Source: Nitrospinota bacterium
GTDB taxonomy: Bacteria > Nitrospinota_A > UBA7883 > JACRLM01
Direction of reading: 5' to 3'
NCBI GenBank assembly: GCA_015231995.1
Contig: JADGAO010000004.1
Coordinates: forward strand, 1 to 33,807
DNA: 33,807 nucleotides
Shown here: positions 16,943 to 24,850 of the stretch, piece after piece
Position numbering within the stretch: the stretch's first letter is position 1
Layout of the letters: each line of letters begins with the position of its first letter
The notes under the pieces: model-generated
Databases searched by the model: none
What the model was told of the DNA's origin: nothing
The model's input: only the letters and a program-made list of their open reading frames with translations
Made by a program: the position numbers and the translations under genes

Positions 16943-19038
16943 CGCATAACCTCCCTTAAGCCATAAGTCTCTTTAACAGTTTTTTCATATTTTGCAAGTG
17001 AGGTTTTTGGAGCAAAAGCGGTGGGATCAATACGTTTCATAGCTTTAAGGTCGTCATAGACTTTTCGCATAGCGTCATCGAAGATACTCCTAAACTCATT
17101 TGACTTCTCATTCTCTGGAGCATTACCCATTGCTTCTGCCATACAAATCAATATCTCCAGCATTTGAAATGAGCATGCCGTAATAGATCGCCTGTCAGCG
17201 TCAGCTCCCGTTGAACCTGCTTTGCGGATTTGGCGGGATAGTGCCACTGGACTAACGTCACCAAGCAATGCCATTTTCAATATTCGCCCTGAAACCATAG
17301 CTTCCCGAATGTTTTTAGCTAGCCCAGGCAGAGCCTCCACAAACGAGCGGATACGGTATGAAGTTATTTTGGAGGTATCAACTAAAATTGATTCATCCTT
17401 AAAGGATTGTTCATTTTCAGATGTGCAGATAGTTTCATCATCAAGGTTGCCGAATATTTCTTCCCATGAAATGCGGTCTTGGTAGTAGTTTAAAATGTCA
17501 TTTTCTCCAACGCTGTCACCATTAGGTGACAAGGGTAAGATATCTTTACTGTTAACCGCAACGTTGATGGGAAACCGGCGTTCGCCACCTGGATTCCAGC
17601 GGATCATGACTTCTTGGGCACTACATAAACGTTTTTTAGCCTCATCTGTTAATTCTATAGTCATCTCGATTTCGGTTGTGATTGAACCACCATGGAAAAG
17701 CGGGCCTCCAACTCCATTACCATCGCTTTCTGGCGCTAGGTAGATAGACCAATCCAATAGATCGATATTTGGGGCAAGTTTGCAGCGAAGCTTATAACGT
17801 CTATCCTCATTGATATCCTCGTGTTCTAACTCCACCGAAATGACAAACGAAGGCCATTGCGGAGTCAGATTTACATCAGGCTTTAATAAAGCATGAATGC
17901 TTGTTTGAGAATCCCCTTCCAACTTTGCTTCGGCGCAGTATGACGGCAATAGGGTATCTAACCGTTTGCTTTCGCGTATTTTGCGTAATAAAAGAAGCCC
18001 CGTTTCAATATTCTGATTCCACCCCTTCCAAGTGCAGTTGGCTGATCCTAGATATGCAAGCGCTCTCTCTGCTCCTTTTATCAAAAGCGTTTTTGCGTGC
18101 AATGCTCGGTTGCCACCATCATCGTCCGTCGGATTAACCGCGACGGCGCGGGAGCTATGAAAGCCCAGAGAAGAAAAATCAAAGGTGGCGTAGTCATGTG
18201 GCAAAATGGGCCGAAAAGTAGTAGCCCCAGGTGTTGCGGCTGTGGCCTCGGTATAAAGGGTTAATTTGCATTGCGGCGCTAAAATCAGAGCCTTACTCAG
18301 TGCTTCAATCGGGCCACCTTTAACTTTTTCCGCCCAGAACGGCGAAACTATATCTACGGAATGGACAAGTTCATTTTTAGGCCAAGCTTCCGCAATTGCA
18401 TCCAGCAGATTGGAATGGCCTGAGCCACTCCAAATAAAACGATCAGATGCATCGCCCTGAACGCCGTCCCATTTACTAAGTCGACTTATTGCTTCTTCTA
18501 CCGTTTTACTCCCCTCACTGGCCTGCGCTTCATTAAGCAAATTGCGTAGACCTTCTATCGCTGAGAGAATTAAATAAACCATTTCAGGTTTCGCGGCTGA
18601 TGCCATCATGACAGCCGCCACCTCCCGATTTGACCGGTAACCTTTATGTGTAAGATTGGCGCTACCAGTAACCAAGACAACTGCTTTTTCGGCGAGTATT
18701 AGCACGACCTTACTATGGAGCTTTACGCCTTTCCAAGGGTGAACGCTTATACGAAGCGAGCGTGGGCGAGAATGGTACCCAGCAGGGTCGCACATAAGCG
18801 TCACATTGCCCAATTCGCTCAATCTTTTCTCCAGCTCTACTCTGTGAGAAACACTTGTGTCATCCCATGCGCCAAGACCTAGTATGGTGGGAAGAAAGTC
18901 TGTTTCTATGAATGCGGCATCCAACTCATAAGTAACACTGACAATGCCTTCTAATCTCCCATACGAATTGTCAAGGCGCAGACGGTCCAATAGTCTACGC
19001 TTGACAGTCTCTTTTGCAGTTGCAGGAGATGCGCCCAT
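16939..19038 (-). CDS. phospholipase D-superfamily nuclease-like protein with two HKD motifs
   Basis: In this 699-residue protein, two PLD half-sites are visible. The first has His108/Lys110 (LHSK) and TGSANLT (124-130). The second has His314/Lys316 (LHAK) and GSANCT (331-336). Two half-sites can form one active site in a single chain, and PLD-fold enzymes of this type in defence loci usually cut DNA. The region after about 390 has no motif I recognise. The ATG has AAGGG seven bases upstream, 10 bases after the previous gene, and the stop overlaps the helicase start by four bases. That argues the PLD protein and the helicase act together, as DrmC and the helicases do in DISARM. A lipid substrate is unlikely given no signal peptide or membrane segment. 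Confidence 0.85.
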   Translation of the reverse strand: MGASPATAKETVKRRLLDRLRLDNSYGRLEGIVSVTYELDAAFIETDFLPTILGLGAWDDTSVSHRVELEKRLSELGNVTLMCDPAGYHSRPRSLRISVHPWKGVKLHSKVVLILAEKAVVLVTGSANLTHKGYRSNREVAAVMMASAAKPEMVYLILSAIEGLRNLLNEAQASEGSKTVEEAISRLSKWDGVQGDASDRFIWSGSGHSNLLDAIAEAWPKNELVHSVDIVSPFWAEKVKGGPIEALSKALILAPQCKLTLYTEATAATPGATTFRPILPHDYATFDFSSLGFHSSRAVAVNPTDDDGGNRALHAKTLLIKGAERALAYLGSANCTWKGWNQNIETGLLLLRKIRESKRLDTLLPSYCAEAKLEGDSQTSIHALLKPDVNLTPQWPSFVISVELEHEDINEDRRYKLRCKLAPNIDLLDWSIYLAPESDGNGVGGPLFHGGSITTEIEMTIELTDEAKKRLCSAQEVMIRWNPGGERRFPINVAVNSKDILPLSPNGDSVGENDILNYYQDRISWEEIFGNLDDETICTSENEQSFKDESILVDTSKITSYRIRSFVEALPGLAKNIREAMVSGRILKMALLGDVSPVALSRQIRKAGSTGADADRRSITACSFQMLEILICMAEAMGNAPENEKSNEFRSIFDDAMRKVYDDLKAMKRIDPTAFAPKTSLAKYEKTVKETYGLREVMR

Positions 19039-19048
19039 AATTCAGCCC

Positions 19049-20443
19049 TTATACTTTATAGAATCCATCGGCTGTACCGGTGCGATAGGAGTGTGGGATA
19101 ATCGTATCCGTCTCCACGGGTTCAGCGGTAAATGATTTTGGCGCGGCATTGTTGAGCGCGAAGCCAGCCTCTGTACGCTCCACCCATGGAGCCTTTGACC
19201 GACCATTGTCATATTTGCCACGTTGAACGTCTTCATGGCGGTGCTGGATCACTCTGGCAAGTTCAACTGTATCAGAGCTGGCATCCCGCATTAGCTCAAA
19301 AAGACGGCGGATATCTTCGATTTTCTCCATTCCTCTACTCATATGTTCGGTGTCTAGATTGGAGATGTGCGCCAAAAACGCATCAACAACAACTCTGACA
19401 TTAGCTCCAGTCCGTTTTAAAATTTCGTCGGTTCCAATAATGTCATCAGCAAGACGTCCCCATTGTCCGCAAAGCCAAATCAGACGATTCAAAATGAAAA
19501 GTGCGTGCTTATAGCACTTCTCATATCGAACAATAGAGACAATAGCCTCTTTCAAGTCCTTATTTCTATTACCAATGTTCTGCTTAATGCGAGTAAGCCT
19601 GTCAAACTCAGTTTCGCCATTTTTATATGGTCGCTGACGTAACAGTTCGGCCGTCCGCTTGCGGATTTGGTTGAAATTGAACGCTTCTTGTAGCAGTCGT
19701 CTTTCTTCAGCTCCTGCCGTTCCTTCAAGAAGACGGGCGCGTAGGCCCCAATCTGTCAGATCACGGCGGCTGACTTTTTCAGAGCCACCTCCTACAACAT
19801 CCTTGACGGCCTTCGGCATATTTGTTTCCCGAATAAATGCCTCTCCTAGCGGAAGACCAAGGTCATTTGTCAAAGTGAGATTTTTACGGTTGTTAAAGAG
19901 TCGTAAGCGTTCAGCGACACTTGCGTAAACACCAAGGGCTCCATGAGAAGCTTGCCGTGAAAGAAGACGATAATCATGGCCAACATACTCCCTTCCTACT
20001 ACACGTAAAGCTTCCGCTTGGGCATAGGTTACGCCTCTTACACCGAAAGAATTAAATCGGGTGGCGCTATCATCAGATTTAGTTTCAAGGTCTGCAAGGG
20101 TGATTGCCAAAGCCCATAACCTTTCCAGCCGTAACAACGAATCTTGGCGCTTTCGAATAGATTGCTGACCATTTCCAGTATCTTGAACGAGAGCCAGCCC
20201 GGCGCACAGCATGGCAAAATAGCGAGGTTGCGATGCCACGTTTGTGATATCGGGCAATATTTTATCTGCCAGAAATCCAGAGCTCCGGTCAAAGCCAAGA
20301 GGATCAACGCTACCACCGGGAGTATCCTTTGGATCAAATGCGGTAAGAAAGAAATCGTCTATTGTGATCTCCCCCAGGCGCAAGGCCAGGAAGCAAATAC
20401 GATGACTTTTGATGCGATGAGCATAATTGATGATCCATATCAA
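19049..20443 (-). CDS. unrecognised protein, first gene of the PLD-helicase cluster; start uncertain
   Basis: The frame gives up to 464 residues. No catalytic motif is evident. An N-terminal stretch (GGSVDPLGFDRSSGF, then LPDITN and QPRYFAMLCAGL) resembles, from memory, uncharacterised proteins near defence helicases, but I cannot name a family. The rest is helical and charged. The only early starts are TTG codons (20443 is one) without a ribosome site, and no in-frame ATG occurs near the front. A GGGGGAG site precedes an ATA codon at the sequence IDDFF, so initiation there is conceivable. Alternatively a frameshift may have detached the N-terminus (see 20440-20508). The gene ends 10 bases before the PLD start, in one probable operon. 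It could be a sensor or scaffold subunit, but this is inference. Confidence 0.6.
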   Translation of the reverse strand: MIWIINYAHRIKSHRICFLALRLGEITIDDFFLTAFDPKDTPGGSVDPLGFDRSSGFLADKILPDITNVASQPRYFAMLCAGLALVQDTGNGQQSIRKRQDSLLRLERLWALAITLADLETKSDDSATRFNSFGVRGVTYAQAEALRVVGREYVGHDYRLLSRQASHGALGVYASVAERLRLFNNRKNLTLTNDLGLPLGEAFIRETNMPKAVKDVVGGGSEKVSRRDLTDWGLRARLLEGTAGAEERRLLQEAFNFNQIRKRTAELLRQRPYKNGETEFDRLTRIKQNIGNRNKDLKEAIVSIVRYEKCYKHALFILNRLIWLCGQWGRLADDIIGTDEILKRTGANVRVVVDAFLAHISNLDTEHMSRGMEKIEDIRRLFELMRDASSDTVELARVIQHRHEDVQRGKYDNGRSKAPWVERTEAGFALNNAAPKSFTAEPVETDTIIPHSYRTGTADGFYKV

Positions 20444-20508
20444 TTTACCATTGCGGAGTCTATGTCCCTAAACTCCGGTAAAAGCCAGCAATCACTCAAA
20501 TAAAACAT
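20440..20508 (-). other. short ORF that may be the detached N-terminus of the 464-codon gene
   Basis: ATG at 20508 follows GAGG three bases upstream. It encodes 22 residues (MFYLSDCWLLPEFRDIDSAM...) before TGA at 20440-20442. The 464-codon frame opens at the very next base in another frame. A single-base indel would join them, making this the true start, or it could be a leader peptide. Confidence 0.3.
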
Positions 20509-20899
20509 TTCCTCAACGGCGGCTAATGAACAGCTCCATCCACCGCCAACCTGACACTATCAATAAAACTGCATCGTGTTGTGTCATACAGCAGGGAACG
20601 CGCACAAACCCCATCATTTTATATAAGCAAGAAATGCTCCATTTGTAGCAGTCTGATTTTAAAGGTGATATATTTTTACAGTGCTAAGGATGTTGTGGGG
20701 AAAAGCTACGGGTGTGGGAAAATACAACGCTAGCCGTCGGAGCGGTTATAATGAAATGAGGCCTCTTTAGCCTTGTGATGGCGGATGTTTCCATTGTGGG
20801 GCAAATAATATCTCATTTGTGAACACAAGTTCACGCCTATGGGTGGCGCTACTTTGGCGTTAATACGATGATATGGAAACACACTCCCGGCTGGCTATA
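20509..20899. other. intergenic region upstream of the PLD-helicase cluster
   Basis: I see no convincing gene in these 391 bases. They must contain the promoter of the leftward cluster. TATAAA-like boxes occur (around 20620 on the minus strand), but no -35 partner is convincing. A perfect GTGAAC-N4-GTTCAC palindrome lies at 20819-20834. A 40-codon plus-strand frame (20527-20649) lacks a ribosome site. Confidence 0.5.
20819..20834. promoter_or_regulatory. GTGAAC-N4-GTTCAC palindrome, copy 3 (perfect)
   Basis: Reads GTGAAC-ACAA-GTTCAC. It is the exact reverse complement of the copy at 31248-31263. It lies between the 51-codon ORF and the PLD-helicase cluster, the only sizeable gap in this part of the island. 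Confidence 0.6.
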
Positions 20900-21055
20900 T
20901 CAGCTTGGGTTTCGATTGAATTTCTCTCTCCATTCGGCCATCGCTCTTCGCATCCGATAATATGTCCGCAAAATGGAATTGCCCGTTCCTTCGTACATTG
21001 CATCCCACCACATGGAATCAAACCTCAACCGCTTTTCCTTTTTCATTTCTACCAT
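20900..21055 (-). CDS. small basic protein overlapping the recombinase gene
   Basis: This 51-residue ORF begins MVEMKKEKRLRFDSMWWDAM and ends AEWREKFNRNPS. It is rich in Lys, Arg and Trp. Its ATG lies inside the last codons of the tyrosine recombinase gene (7-base overlap), the arrangement expected of translational coupling. I do not recognise the sequence. Size, charge and position would suit a recombination directionality factor or DNA-binding accessory, but that is inference from context only. Confidence 0.55.
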   Translation of the reverse strand: MVEMKKEKRLRFDSMWWDAMYEGTGNSILRTYYRMRRAMAEWREKFNRNPS

Positions 21056-21600
21056 GATAGCTCTCTAACAAGACCGGTATCCATCGTGGTAGCTATGTAA
21101 TAGTCCAGGCTGGCGATAGATTTATGGCGGGAATAGGCTTTTGTTTTCACCAGATCATGGCCGGTCATCTCATAAATCTTGGTCACGAAAGCTTTCCTGA
21201 AACTATGGGTGTTTATCTTGCCGTCAATGCCAAGCGCCTTACAGACCGCTTTGACCATGAGGCTGGCCTGTTGCCGGGTGATTGGTTTGTTATCGCCGTT
21301 GCGAGACAAGAACAGAGGGGTTTCATCGGTTACGGTGATGCCCTGGTCTTCGTAATGCGCTTTAAGCTCCACCACGGCCATTTTGTAAGCCTCCGGTATC
21401 GGATAGCTCGTATTATACCCCTGCTTGGAGGCTTTTATCTGAACGTATGAGCCGGACACATCGCCGAAGGTCAATCCCAAGCCCTCGCTTATGCGTGAGC
21501 CAAAAGAAAGCCCGGTCAATACCAGAACGCGGTCACGAATTTTCAAACTACCAAGAATTTCCCGGATTTCGGAAGCTTCCAAGACCCTGCAACCCCTCAT
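21049..21600 (-). CDS. short tyrosine recombinase (catalytic domain only)
   Basis: This 183-residue recombinase cuts and joins DNA through a tyrosine. The catalytic set is complete: Arg36 (GSRISEGLGL), Lys59, His132/Arg135 (THSFRK), His159 (SRHKS) and Tyr168. An in-frame TAA lies three codons upstream of the ATG, so no N-terminal core- or arm-binding domain is encoded. The length is close to FimB/FimE-type invertases and well below phage integrases (about 300-400). It has its own promoter (21638-21666) and an overlapping downstream ORF. It could be the island integrase, acting at the tRNA-Arg site, or an invertase. The type I restriction locus starts 158 bases away, and such recombinases sometimes shuffle hsdS genes, but no second hsdS lies in the window. 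Confidence 0.85.
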   Translation of the reverse strand: MRGCRVLEASEIREILGSLKIRDRVLVLTGLSFGSRISEGLGLTFGDVSGSYVQIKASKQGYNTSYPIPEAYKMAVVELKAHYEDQGITVTDETPLFLSRNGDNKPITRQQASLMVKAVCKALGIDGKINTHSFRKAFVTKIYEMTGHDLVKTKAYSRHKSIASLDYYIATTMDTGLVRELSW

Positions 21601-21627
21601 TTGCCCTTACCTTTATATCATTAATAT

Positions 21628-21644
21628 TTATATTGGAAATATAA
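21628..21644. promoter_or_regulatory. operator-like palindrome over the recombinase -10 box
   Basis: TTATATT and AATATAA flank GGA in perfect inverted symmetry. The right arm contains the -10 hexamer of the promoter at 21638-21666, so a bound protein would exclude RNA polymerase. Autoregulation of the recombinase or control by an element repressor is plausible. Confidence 0.5.
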
Positions 21645-21666
21645 CTTTATTTCGCCTGTTTGTCAA
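21638..21666 (-). promoter_or_regulatory. sigma-70 promoter of the tyrosine recombinase gene
   Basis: On the minus strand a consensus TTGACA (21666-21661) is followed after exactly 17 bases by TATATT (21643-21638). The recombinase ATG lies 37 bases further. This is the best promoter match I found in the window. Confidence 0.75.
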
Positions 21667-21757
21667 TAGGAAAAACGCCACAACTAACATTATTTCAATC
21701 GCTTGAATTTAACAATATGGGAAATTGACAAGTTGGTGGCGCCACACAAACTGCCGT

Positions 21758-24700
21758 CTACCATGCCGCCCAATCTCCGCACAACAACTCGGCCTGCTCC
21801 AAAACAGTCTGGGTCGCCTTTTCCTGTTTGTCAGGCGGGTAGCCGTATTTTCTCAAGATTCGCTTTACCGTTATCCGCATTTGGGCACGGACGCTCTCCC
21901 TAACTGTCCAGTCTATGGTCACGTTCTTTTTTATGGATTCCACCAATTCCCGCGCAATCTTTTTCAGTGTCTCATCACCCAATTCTTTCGCGCTGTCATT
22001 GACCTCCAGCGCGTCGTAGAACGCAATTTCGTCTTCGCTCAAACCAAGTCCTTGCCCATGCCGCGCCGCCGCATTCATCTCCTTAGCAAGCGCTATGAGT
22101 TCCTCGATAATTTGCGCCGTTTCGACAGCCCTGTTCTGATACTTCCTGATAGATTGCGCCAGCAGTTCAGCAAACGAGCGGGATTGAACCAGATTTTTCT
22201 TGGAGCGCGTTTTGATTTCGTCGTTCAATAGTTTCCGCAAAAGCTCAACGGCCAGATTCTTATGTGGCATCCCGCGCACTTCCGCTAAAAACTCATCAGA
22301 CAGAATAGAAATATCCGGCTTTTCCAATCCAGCGGCGGTGAAAATGTCTATCACCTCGCCGGAAGCTACCGCCTTTGAAACAATCTGCCGTATAGCGTAA
22401 TCCATGTCTCCCCCGGCCTTCCCCCCGTTACCCGTAGATTTCGCCATCGCTGACCGCACGGACTGGAAAAACGCCACGTCATCCCGTATCTCAATCGCCT
22501 TCATATGCGGAACCGCCAACGCGAACGCCTGCGACAACTCTGTAACGGATTTCATCAGCCGCGCCTTGCCGTCTTCTTGCAAAAGAATATGCTCCTGCGC
22601 CGCTGGGAGAAGTGTCAGCTTTTGCTCCGGTCTGCCTGTTATCCAATGTGACCAGTCGAATCCATGAAACAAGCCGCAACACACTTCGTATTTTTCTAAC
22701 ATCACCGCAACGGCTTCAGCCTGATCAATTGCAGTCTTTCCAGTTCCGCCGCTTTCGGTGTAAACGGACATTGCCTGACGCAACTGATCGGCCAGCCCCA
22801 AATAATCCACCACAAGACCGCCCGGTTTGTCTCTGAATACCCGGTTCACACGGGCGATGGCCTGCATCAATCCATGCCCCCGCATCGGCTTGTCCACGTA
22901 CATGGTATGCAAACAAGGGGCATCGAATCCCGTAAGCCACATATCCCGCACGATTACTATTTTGAAATTGTCCCCCGCATCCTTGAATCTTTTCGCCATT
23001 GTTTCCCGGCGGGGTTTATTGCGAATATGCTTCTGCCAATCCAGTGGGTCGGAAGCGGAGCCGGTCATCACAACCTTGATTACCCCCCTGCCATCCTCTT
23101 CATCGTGCCATTCCGGGCGAAGCTTTATGATAGCGGCGTATAGGTCAACGCAGATTCGCCTGCTCATGCAGACAATCATCGCTTTGCCCTCCATCGTTTC
23201 AAGCCTCTGCTCGAAGTGGGTCACAATATCCTGGGCGATAAGGTTCACCCGTTTCTCCGCGCCAACGATGGCTTCCAACGCCGCCCACTTGGTCTTTAGT
23301 TTTTCCTTGCTGGTTTCTTCCTCTCCTTCGGTGACTTCCTCAAACTCTGTGTCTATCCTCGGCTTCTCGCTCTCGATAAGCTCCAGTTTCGCCAACCTGC
23401 TTTCGTAGTAGATAGGCACGGTCGCCTTGTCCTGAACGGCTCGCTGGATGTCGTAAACGCTTATGTAGTCGCCAAACACGGCGCGGGTGTTCTTGTCCGT
23501 AAGCTCTATTGGAGTTCCCGTAAATCCGATAAACGATGCGTTCGGCACCGCATCCCGCATGTGCCGGGCGAATCCATCTATAAAGTCGTACTGGCTACGA
23601 TGCGCTTCATCGGCGATGACGACAATATTGTGTCGCTCGGATAATGTGGGGAACTTGTCGCCCTTTTCTTCCGGCATGAACTTCTGAATGGTGGTGAATA
23701 TCACCCCGCCGGACGCTACTTGAAGAAGTTTTCGCAAATCATCCCGGTTTGTAGCCTGAACCGGCTTTTGACGCAGGATTTCATGACAACGGGAAAAAGT
23801 GCCGAATAATTGATCGTCCAGATCGTTCCGGTCGGTAAGTATAACCAGCGTCGGGTTCTCCATAACCGGATGCAGTATCACCCGCCCGGCGTAGAATGCC
23901 ATCGTCAGGCTCTTACCGCTCCCTTGCGTGTGCCACACAACGCCGCATCGTTTGTCGCCTTTCGGCTTTGAAGCGGCGACCGTAGATTCTACAGCGTTCA
24001 ACACGGCGTGGAACTGGTGATACCCGGCCAGTTTCTTTATGATCTCGCCCCCGCCGTCATCTTCATAAACGATGAAGCTTCGGATCAGGTTTAAGAACCG
24101 GCGTTTCTCGAATACGCCCTTTATCATGGTTTCTAGTTGCGGCATGGATGCTGGAGCCGGTTTCTCGCCTTCGATAGTGCGCCACGGCATGAACCGCTCT
24201 TTGTCGGCGGATATGGTTCCAATCCGCGCCTCTAACCCGTCGGAGATTATCAGGGCTTCGTTAAAATTGAACAGGGAAGGAATTTGTTGTTTGTAGGTTT
24301 GCAGTTGGTTGAACGCTGACCATATTGTTGCGTTTTCGTCAGTGGGATTTTTAAGCTCAATTACGGCCAGCGGCAAACCGTTTAGGAACACCACCACGTC
24401 CGGCCTGCGGTTGTGTTGCCCCTCTTGCACGGTGAACTGGTTCACAACCAGCCAATCGTTATTATCCGAGTTGTCGAAATCTATTAACCGCGCATGGTCA
24501 TAACCCGTGGAACCGCCTTCCCGTTGATATTCCACCGAAACGCCATCAACAAGCATACGGTGGAAAGATCGGTTGTTAAGAAGCAGTGATGGCGCATCCT
24601 GTCGGATTACTTTCCGAAATGCGTCTTCACGAGCATCAGGCGGAATATTGGGATTGAGGCGGGACAACGCATCCTTTACCCGACCAGCCAGGACAGTTTC

Positions 24701-24832
24701 CCGATAATCTCCCCGTTCAGCCCCAGGCTCCCCCGGCGCGATGGATGGGCCGTTAAGCACGGAATAGCCCAGCCCTTCAAACCACACCAGCGCGGCTTCT
24801 TCAACAGTGGATTCGGCTATAGACATCTTCAT
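21758..24832 (-). CDS. hsdR: type I restriction enzyme R subunit
   Basis: This 1024-residue motor and endonuclease subunit cuts unmodified DNA in complex with HsdM and HsdS. The N-terminal nuclease site reads RRPDVVVF (Asp145) with Glu159/Lys161 in VIELKNP. The SF2 motor has TQGSGKS (302-308), DEAH (408-411), GFTGTP (436-441) and MWLTGFDAP (631-639). The C-terminal helical domain is complete in length. All catalytic residues seem present. It is the last gene of the hsd operon, 18 bases after the PIN-domain gene. Two in-frame ATGs (codons 1 and 3) are equally possible starts, both with weak ribosome sites. Confidence 0.95.
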   Translation of the reverse strand: MKMSIAESTVEEAALVWFEGLGYSVLNGPSIAPGEPGAERGDYRETVLAGRVKDALSRLNPNIPPDAREDAFRKVIRQDAPSLLLNNRSFHRMLVDGVSVEYQREGGSTGYDHARLIDFDNSDNNDWLVVNQFTVQEGQHNRRPDVVVFLNGLPLAVIELKNPTDENATIWSAFNQLQTYKQQIPSLFNFNEALIISDGLEARIGTISADKERFMPWRTIEGEKPAPASMPQLETMIKGVFEKRRFLNLIRSFIVYEDDGGGEIIKKLAGYHQFHAVLNAVESTVAASKPKGDKRCGVVWHTQGSGKSLTMAFYAGRVILHPVMENPTLVILTDRNDLDDQLFGTFSRCHEILRQKPVQATNRDDLRKLLQVASGGVIFTTIQKFMPEEKGDKFPTLSERHNIVVIADEAHRSQYDFIDGFARHMRDAVPNASFIGFTGTPIELTDKNTRAVFGDYISVYDIQRAVQDKATVPIYYESRLAKLELIESEKPRIDTEFEEVTEGEEETSKEKLKTKWAALEAIVGAEKRVNLIAQDIVTHFEQRLETMEGKAMIVCMSRRICVDLYAAIIKLRPEWHDEEDGRGVIKVVMTGSASDPLDWQKHIRNKPRRETMAKRFKDAGDNFKIVIVRDMWLTGFDAPCLHTMYVDKPMRGHGLMQAIARVNRVFRDKPGGLVVDYLGLADQLRQAMSVYTESGGTGKTAIDQAEAVAVMLEKYEVCCGLFHGFDWSHWITGRPEQKLTLLPAAQEHILLQEDGKARLMKSVTELSQAFALAVPHMKAIEIRDDVAFFQSVRSAMAKSTGNGGKAGGDMDYAIRQIVSKAVASGEVIDIFTAAGLEKPDISILSDEFLAEVRGMPHKNLAVELLRKLLNDEIKTRSKKNLVQSRSFAELLAQSIRKYQNRAVETAQIIEELIALAKEMNAAARHGQGLGLSEDEIAFYDALEVNDSAKELGDETLKKIARELVESIKKNVTIDWTVRESVRAQMRITVKRILRKYGYPPDKQEKATQTVLEQAELLCGDWAAW

Positions 24833-24850
24833 CTTCGATAATATGGCAGC

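Noticed and set aside
7109..20443. Calling the cluster DISARM
   Set aside because: A SNF2-like helicase and PLD protein are present, but I see no drmA-type helicase, DUF1998 protein or adjacent drm methyltransferase. The only methylase is hsdM of a separate operon.
21736..21745. Perfect palindrome GTGGCGCCAC just past the hsdR stop as a terminator or recombinase core site
   Set aside because: No loop or T-run follows, and a ten-base palindrome alone is weak evidence; no partner site was found nearby.
24432..24445. GTGAAC-TG-GTTCAC palindrome resembling the four intergenic sites
   Set aside because: It lies inside hsdR coding sequence and the spacer is two bases, not four, so I treat it as chance.
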